DNA from: Poriferisodalis sp965116715
GTDB taxonomy: Bacteria; Actinomycetota; Acidimicrobiia; Acidimicrobiales; Poriferisodalaceae
Length of the DNA: 64,000 nt
Reading direction: 5' to 3'
Assembly (NCBI GenBank): GCA_965116715.1
Contig: OZ220724.1
Location: forward strand, 3,472,001-3,536,000
Shown here: positions 59,860 to 64,000 of the stretch, one piece after another
Layout: every line of letters begins with the position of its first letter
How positions within the stretch are numbered: the stretch's first letter is position 1
The notes under the pieces: model-generated
What the model saw: the letters and a program-made list of their open reading frames with translations, nothing else
The model's database searches: none
Told to the model about the DNA's origin: nothing
Program-made: the position numbers and the translations under genes

Positions 59860-60419
59860 CACGCGCAAGCGACGGTGACGCCCGGATCAACGAGGACATC
59901 AGGGTCCGCGAGGTCCGCTTGGTTGCACCCGACGGCGAGCAGATCGGCATCAAGTCGGTTCCCGAGGCTCTGCAAATCGCCCGCAATATGGACTTGGACC
60001 TCGTCGAGGTGGCGCCGAACGCCGCCCCGCCGGTCTGCCGGATCATGGATTACGGCAAGTACAAGTACGAGGCGGCGCAGCGAGCGAAGGAGTCGCGACG
60101 CAAGGCGACCCATGCCGGGCTGAAGGAGATGAAGTACCGGCCCAAGATCGGGACCGGAGACTTCGGCACCAAGACGGCCAAGGTCTGCAAGTTCCTCGAG
60201 GACGGCCACAAGGTGAAAGTCACGGTCATGTTCAGGGGACGCGAGGTGTTTCATCCCGAGCTCGGCGGCCAGATTCTCGAACGGGTGGCCGAAGCGGTTG
60301 CCGATGTCGGGAAGGTCGACCAGTTTCCCCGCCTCGACGGGCGCAACATGACGATGTTGCTGAGCCCGGACCGTGCTTCACGCCAGCGTCGCAAGGCCGC
60401 AGACCCGCCGAGCGACTGA
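59856..60419 (+). CDS. infC: Translation initiation factor IF-3
   Basis: IF-3 selects the correct start codon on the 30S subunit. The 187-residue product covers the full family, from ARINEDIRVREVRLVAPDGEQ and LDLVEVAPNAAPPVCRIMDYGKYKYE to KVTVMFRGREV and the C-terminal domain. No ATG, GTG or TTG lies in frame within 170 nt upstream of the conserved start. ATA 59856 is the best candidate, in line with the rare AUU/AUA starts that let IF-3 control its own synthesis. A GTG at about 59676 would add an unlikely 60-residue extension. Confidence 0.9.
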   Translation: MARASDGDARINEDIRVREVRLVAPDGEQIGIKSVPEALQIARNMDLDLVEVAPNAAPPVCRIMDYGKYKYEAAQRAKESRRKATHAGLKEMKYRPKIGTGDFGTKTAKVCKFLEDGHKVKVTVMFRGREVFHPELGGQILERVAEAVADVGKVDQFPRLDGRNMTMLLSPDRASRQRRKAADPPSD

Positions 60420-60490
60420 GCTGCGGCGGCGCGCGCTACCCGCCGCGCAGCGCCACATCCATCGAACCCCACAAGCAAGGCAGCAACACC

Positions 60491-60685
60491 ATGCCCAAGA
60501 TGAAGACCCACAGCGGAGCCAAGAAGCGCTTCAAGACCACCGGTTCCGGCAAGCTCGTGCGGCGCAAGCGCAACCGCAACCACCTGCTCGAGAAGAAGTC
60601 ATCTGCGCGCAAGCGACGGTTGGCACTCGAAGGCGAAGTGTCGGCGGCTGACCGCAAGCGGGTCAACCGCATGCTGGGCCGCTGA
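60491..60685 (+). CDS. rpmI: Large ribosomal subunit protein bL35
   Basis: The 64-residue, highly basic protein begins MPKMKTHSGAKKRFKTTGSG and has KRNRNHLLEKKSSARKRRL, the full L35 signature. AGGCAGCAACACC upstream of the ATG contains a weak Shine-Dalgarno sequence. It is in the standard infC-rpmI-rplT operon. Confidence 0.97.
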   Translation: MPKMKTHSGAKKRFKTTGSGKLVRRKRNRNHLLEKKSSARKRRLALEGEVSAADRKRVNRMLGR

Positions 60686-60766
60686 GCAGCGCCTGGGGCC
60701 ACACCGACCGCAGGCAATCCCAGAAGAGCCCCGCAGGCATTTTCAGACAAGCGAGGACACACCACC

Positions 60767-61156
60767 GTGGCACGAGTCAAGCGATCCGTCGCCAGCCGCA
60801 CCCGCCGCAAGGCGACGCTCGGCAAGGCGAAGGGCTACTACGGCAACAAGAGCAGGTCGTTCCGGGCTGCCAATGAGCAGGTCATGCACAGCGGGCAGTA
60901 CGCGTTCCGCGACCGCCGGGCCCGCAAGGGCGAGTTCCGGCGCCTGTGGATCCAGCGCATCAACGCCGCGGCGCGCCAGAACGGCACCACCTACAGCCGT
61001 CTCATTCACGGGCTGGATGTTGCGGGCGTCGTCGTCGACCGCAAGAACCTGGCCGACCTGGCCGTGAGCGACCCCGCAGCGTTCGCCGCGATCGCCGAGC
61101 GCGCCGAAGCCGCCCTCACCGCCGGTGACGGCGGCGCAGTCGACACAGCAGCCTGA
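60767..61156 (+). CDS. rplT: Large ribosomal subunit protein bL20
   Basis: The 129-residue protein begins ARVKRSVASRTRRKATLGKAKGYYGNK... in its first part and has RDRRARKGEFRRLWIQRINA, the L20 signature. L20 binds 23S rRNA early in assembly and controls its own operon in some bacteria. The start is GTG 60767. The C-terminus is slightly Ala-rich. Confidence 0.97.
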   Translation: MARVKRSVASRTRRKATLGKAKGYYGNKSRSFRAANEQVMHSGQYAFRDRRARKGEFRRLWIQRINAAARQNGTTYSRLIHGLDVAGVVVDRKNLADLAVSDPAAFAAIAERAEAALTAGDGGAVDTAA

Positions 61157-61212
61157 GCACACCCGAGCCGACCGCGCCCTCAAAGGCCGCGCTGGCGCGG
61201 CTGTCGCGCCTA

Positions 61213-61980
61213 GTGCGCGACCGGCGCCAGCGGGATGCCTCCGGCTTGGCCGTCGTGGAGGGACCCCGGGCGGTTGACGGGGCGCTGGCCAGCGGGGCCA
61301 CGCTCGAGGCTGTGTTTGCGCGCCCCGAGCTGGTCGGCCGGTATGCGCCGGCGGGCGCTCCCGATGAGCATCCCGACGCTTCGCGCCTGGGTGCGGGCTA
61401 CCGGGAGCGGATCGGAGCGATCCACCCGGTGCCCGCAGACGTGCTCGACCCGCTGGCCGACGCCATGAACCCCCAGGGCGTGCTGGCAATCGCACGCTTC
61501 GCCGACGCACCGCTCGACAAGGCGGCAACTGCAGCACGGGTGGTGGTGCTCGAAGCAGTGCGCGATCCCGGCAATGCCGGTGCTGTGGTGCGAAGCGCTG
61601 TAGCAGCGGGCTTCGGTGCGGTCATCGCCACGCACGGTTCGACGGACCTGTGGAGCCCGAAGGCGCTGCGCGGCGCGGCGGGGCTGACCTTCGGGCCGCT
61701 GGTGTGCCGCGGGCATGCCACTGCCGCGGTGCTCGACGCCCTCGCCGATGCCGGCCATGTGCGCGTGCGTGCGGCCCCCGACGGCGATGTCGGTGTGGAC
61801 GAACTGCAATCCGCGCAGCGCATGGCGCTCGTGGTGGGCAATGAAGCGCATGGACCCTCGGCCGAGGCGGTCGGTGGCACCGATGTGGCCGTCGCGATTC
61901 CCATGCAGCATCCGGTGGACTCGCTCAACGTCGGCGTTGCCGCTGCCGTGCTGATGTACGCGATGCGAGCCGACGACTGA
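61213..61980 (+). CDS. SpoU-family RNA 2'-O-methyltransferase
   Basis: The protein of at least 255 residues has an N-terminal substrate-binding part and the SPOUT domain with VVVLEAVRDPGNAGAVVRSA (motif 1), LVVGNEAHGPSAE (motif 2) and the knot-forming IPMQHPVDSLNVGVAAAVLMY (motif 3). It likely methylates 23S rRNA or tRNA. GTG 61213 is annotated, but conserved-looking residues (SKAALARLSRLVRDRRQRD) begin upstream with only CTG codons available (61153 or 61192), so the real start may be non-canonical. It lies between rplT and pheS, a frequent position. Confidence 0.88.
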   Translation: MRDRRQRDASGLAVVEGPRAVDGALASGATLEAVFARPELVGRYAPAGAPDEHPDASRLGAGYRERIGAIHPVPADVLDPLADAMNPQGVLAIARFADAPLDKAATAARVVVLEAVRDPGNAGAVVRSAVAAGFGAVIATHGSTDLWSPKALRGAAGLTFGPLVCRGHATAAVLDALADAGHVRVRAAPDGDVGVDELQSAQRMALVVGNEAHGPSAEAVGGTDVAVAIPMQHPVDSLNVGVAAAVLMYAMRADD

Positions 61981-62010
61981 AATTCCCTGCCGTTCGTCGC
62001 AGAAGGCTCG

Positions 62011-62016
62011 TAGGGT
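62011..62016 (+). promoter_or_regulatory. Probable -10 element (TAGGGT) of pheS
   Basis: TAGGGT ends 7 nt before GTG 62024, consistent with a leaderless transcript. It overlaps the alternative GTG at 62015, which makes that start unlikely. Confidence 0.4.
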
Positions 62017-62023
62017 GCCTGCC

Positions 62024-63136
62024 GTGAACGTCCCAGCCGCCAAGCCCCCCGCTGAGGCATCGCCCGAATCGCTGCTCGCCGAGATCGCTGAGGCGCGCAC
62101 GCGTGGCCTGCAGTCGGTGACCGACGCGTCAACGGCAGACCAGCTCGCGGGGGTCGAGTCAACGCTGTTCGGGCGCAAGTCGTCACTCGGGCGGATCAAG
62201 CAGGGTCTGGGCTCGCTGCAGCCTCAGCAGCGAGCCGCGGTCGGGCGTGCGCTCAACGAGGCGCAGCAGGAGTTGCGCACAGCCCACGCTGCGGCGGCCG
62301 ACGAACTGGCCGCGTCGGCACGCCGGGAGCAGTTGCAGCGTGAGTGGCTGGACCTCACCGAGACGCCGCCGGGACCGGGGCGAGGCCACCTGCACCTGGT
62401 CACCCAGACCACCGAGCGTCTCGAGGACGTGTTCGTGGGCATGGGTTTCACGGTCTCGGAGGGGCCGCAGGCCGAGACCGACTGGTACAACTTCGAGGCC
62501 CTCAACCTGCCTGCGGCACACCCGGCCCGCTCGATGTGGGACACGCTGTACCTGGACATGGGCGAGCGCACCGAACTCGGCGACGGCGAGGGCGGTGAGG
62601 CAACCGACGTCGTGCTGCGAACCCACACCTCGCCGGTGCAGATCCGAGTCATGGAGTCTCAGCCGCCGCCGATCTACACCATCTGCCCCGGCCGGGTGTT
62701 CCGGCGTGACACCGCGGATGCCAGCCACATGCCCGTGTTCCACCAGATCGAGGGCCTCGTCGTGGATCGAGGCATCTCATTCACCGACCTGGCGGGAACG
62801 CTCGAGGAGTTCACCTCCGCCTACTTCGGCAAGGCGATCTCGTCGCGGCTGCGGCCGTCGTACTTCCCGTTCACCGAGCCCTCGGCAGAGTTCGACATCA
62901 ACTGCGTGATCTGCGAGGGCGCTGGCTGCCAGACCTGCCAGCGCACCGGCTGGATCGAGCTGGGCGGCTGCGGCATGGTGCACCCCAACGTGCTGACGAA
63001 CTGCGGCATCGACTTCGAGGAATGGACCGGGTTCGCGTTCGGCTTCGGCATCGACCGGCTGGCGCTGATGCGCCACGGCATCGACGACCTGCGCGACATG
63101 TTCACCAACGACATCCGTTTCCTGAACCAGTTCTGA
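62024..63136 (+). CDS. pheS: Phenylalanine--tRNA ligase alpha subunit
   Basis: The class II catalytic subunit of the heterotetramer has about 370 residues. It has an N-terminal coiled coil (about 1-95, including FGRKSSLGRIKQGL) and the catalytic domain with LRTHTSPVQIRVM, PGRVFRRDTADASHMPVFHQIEG (motif 2 region) and FGFGIDRLALMRHG (motif 3). GTG 62024 is preferred over GTG 62015 because of the -10 hexamer position. pheT follows after 19 bp. Confidence 0.95.
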   Translation: MNVPAAKPPAEASPESLLAEIAEARTRGLQSVTDASTADQLAGVESTLFGRKSSLGRIKQGLGSLQPQQRAAVGRALNEAQQELRTAHAAAADELAASARREQLQREWLDLTETPPGPGRGHLHLVTQTTERLEDVFVGMGFTVSEGPQAETDWYNFEALNLPAAHPARSMWDTLYLDMGERTELGDGEGGEATDVVLRTHTSPVQIRVMESQPPPIYTICPGRVFRRDTADASHMPVFHQIEGLVVDRGISFTDLAGTLEEFTSAYFGKAISSRLRPSYFPFTEPSAEFDINCVICEGAGCQTCQRTGWIELGGCGMVHPNVLTNCGIDFEEWTGFAFGFGIDRLALMRHGIDDLRDMFTNDIRFLNQF

Positions 63137-63155
63137 TGCAGGGAGTCGTGACCCC

Positions 63156-64000
63156 ATGAAGGTGCTGCTGAGCTGGCTGCGCGAGTTCGCGCCCATCGAG
63201 GGCGATCCTGCCGAGCTGGCCGATCACCTGAGCGACCTCGGCATGGCGGTCGAGGAAATGCGGATCCTGCCGTCGCTCGACGGCGTCGTCGTGGCGCGTG
63301 TGGCCGGCATGCGGCCCCACCCTGAGGCTGATCGCATCCAGCTCGTGGACGTCGAGCTGCCCGGTGTCGGCGGTGAGGGCGCTGACGGTGCCTTGCAGGT
63401 GTGCTGCGGCGCGTTCAACATGTCGGTGGGCGACTTGGTGCCGCTCGCCACCGTCGGCACAACGATGCCGAGCGGCCTCGAGATCGGCAAGCGCCGCATG
63501 CGCGGCGAAACCTCCGAGGGCATGTGCTGCTCTGCTGCAGAGCTGGAACTGGGCGCCGATGCCGACGGCATCATGATCTTGCCCGGAGACATGGAGATCG
63601 GTGCCCCGCTCATGTCCCAGCTCGGCCTGGCGGGCGACGTCCTGTACGACCTGGAGGTGAACCCGAACCGTCCCGATGCGATGTCGGTGGCCGGCGTCGC
63701 ACGCGACCTGGCGGCCCGCTTGGGCGTGCCGTTCCAGATCCCCGAACCGGCCCTCAACGAGACCGGCGAGGACATCTCGCAGGTCGCTTCGGTGGAGATC
63801 ATCGACCCTGATCTGTGCGGCCGATTCGGCGTGCGCGTCATCTCCGACATCGCACTCGTCCAGTCGCCGCTGTGGCTGCAGGCCCGACTCACCCTGTGCG
63901 GGATGCGCCCGATCAATTCCGTGGTGGACGTCTCCAACTATGTGATGCTCGAGCTGGGCACGCCGAACCACACCTACGACCTGGCGCTCGTGCCCGGCGG
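63156..64000 (+). CDS. pheT: Phenylalanine--tRNA ligase beta subunit, 5' part
   Basis: The first 281 codons of the large subunit are present; the gene runs off the right edge. It begins MKVLLSWLREFAPIEGDPAE and contains the OB-fold tRNA-binding-like domain (VVVARVAGMRPHPEADRIQ to SEGMCCSAAELELG) and the start of the B5/B3-4 region (LEVNPNRPDAMSVAGVARDLAA, INSVVDVSNYVMLELG). ATG 63156 is close to the pheS end, the usual pheST order. Confidence 0.94.
   Translation, partial: MKVLLSWLREFAPIEGDPAELADHLSDLGMAVEEMRILPSLDGVVVARVAGMRPHPEADRIQLVDVELPGVGGEGADGALQVCCGAFNMSVGDLVPLATVGTTMPSGLEIGKRRMRGETSEGMCCSAAELELGADADGIMILPGDMEIGAPLMSQLGLAGDVLYDLEVNPNRPDAMSVAGVARDLAARLGVPFQIPEPALNETGEDISQVASVEIIDPDLCGRFGVRVISDIALVQSPLWLQARLTLCGMRPINSVVDVSNYVMLELGTPNHTYDLALVPG

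Noticed and set aside
1..64000. tRNA genes, CRISPR arrays or insertion sequences
   Set aside because: All gaps were read; none contains a cloverleaf-like sequence with CCA end, a spaced direct-repeat array or a transposase frame.

Overview
The window is a dense, roughly 70% GC chromosomal segment of an actinobacterium. The clearest lineage signs are an actinobacterial-type integration host factor (mIHF) directly upstream of gmk, a PriA-like protein without a P-loop, an aro-efp-nusB block with a prepilin peptidase beside aroE as in mycobacteria, and many genes whose start codon lies only 6-10 nt after a TANNNT hexamer (leaderless transcription). The gene content suggests an uncultured Acidimicrobiia-like lineage, but that is inference. 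No rRNA, tRNA, insertion sequence or CRISPR array was seen, and no gene-free gap exceeds about 220 bp.

Layout. 1-1.4 kb: an AAA ATPase of the DUF4143 family on the minus strand. 1.5-10 kb: hisS, aspS, two small envelope proteins, alaS, ruvX, mltG. 10-14.5 kb: aroE, an A24 prepilin peptidase, aroB, aroQ, efp, nusB. 14.7-25.3 kb: an accessory, tightly overlapping operon for a Tad/Flp-type surface structure. It opens with a large unknown lipoprotein and a large secreted acidic protein, followed by CpaB-, TadA-, TadB- and TadC-like proteins and four small pilin or pseudopilin candidates. 25.3-25.8 kb: a small toxin-antitoxin-like pair. 25.9-35.5 kb: the pyrimidine operon pyrR, a 24-codon micro-ORF, pyrB, a degenerate pyrC, carA, carB, pyrD, pyrF. 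35.5-43 kb: mihF, gmk, rpoZ, coaBC, metK, priA, def, fmt.

43-52 kb is a mixed accessory stretch: a phosphoesterase, a second DUF4143 ATPase with a perfect palindrome at its start, an amidohydrolase, a VapBC45-like toxin-antitoxin pair, a lactonase-like metallo-beta-lactamase protein, an enoyl-CoA hydratase/isomerase, a class III CoA transferase, a CopD-like membrane protein and a second amidohydrolase. 52.4-56 kb: a MogA/MoaB protein and ribD-ribE-ribBA without ribH. 56-59.6 kb (minus strand): a secreted protein joining cell-wall-binding repeats to a beta-propeller, then hisG and a DUF1844 protein. 59.7-64 kb: infC-rpmI-rplT, a SpoU RNA methyltransferase, pheS and the 5' part of pheT.

The most unusual points are these. 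The Tad-like island sits in the conserved nusB-pyrR junction and lacks a canonical Flp pilin and TadZ. The pyrR leader carries a PyrR-type RNA loop beside the Shine-Dalgarno sequence, plus a terminator hairpin inside the first pyrR codons. A doubly coupled 24-codon ORF between pyrR and pyrB repeats the PyrR C-terminus. The dihydroorotase homologue has lost its metal ligands. infC probably starts at ATA.
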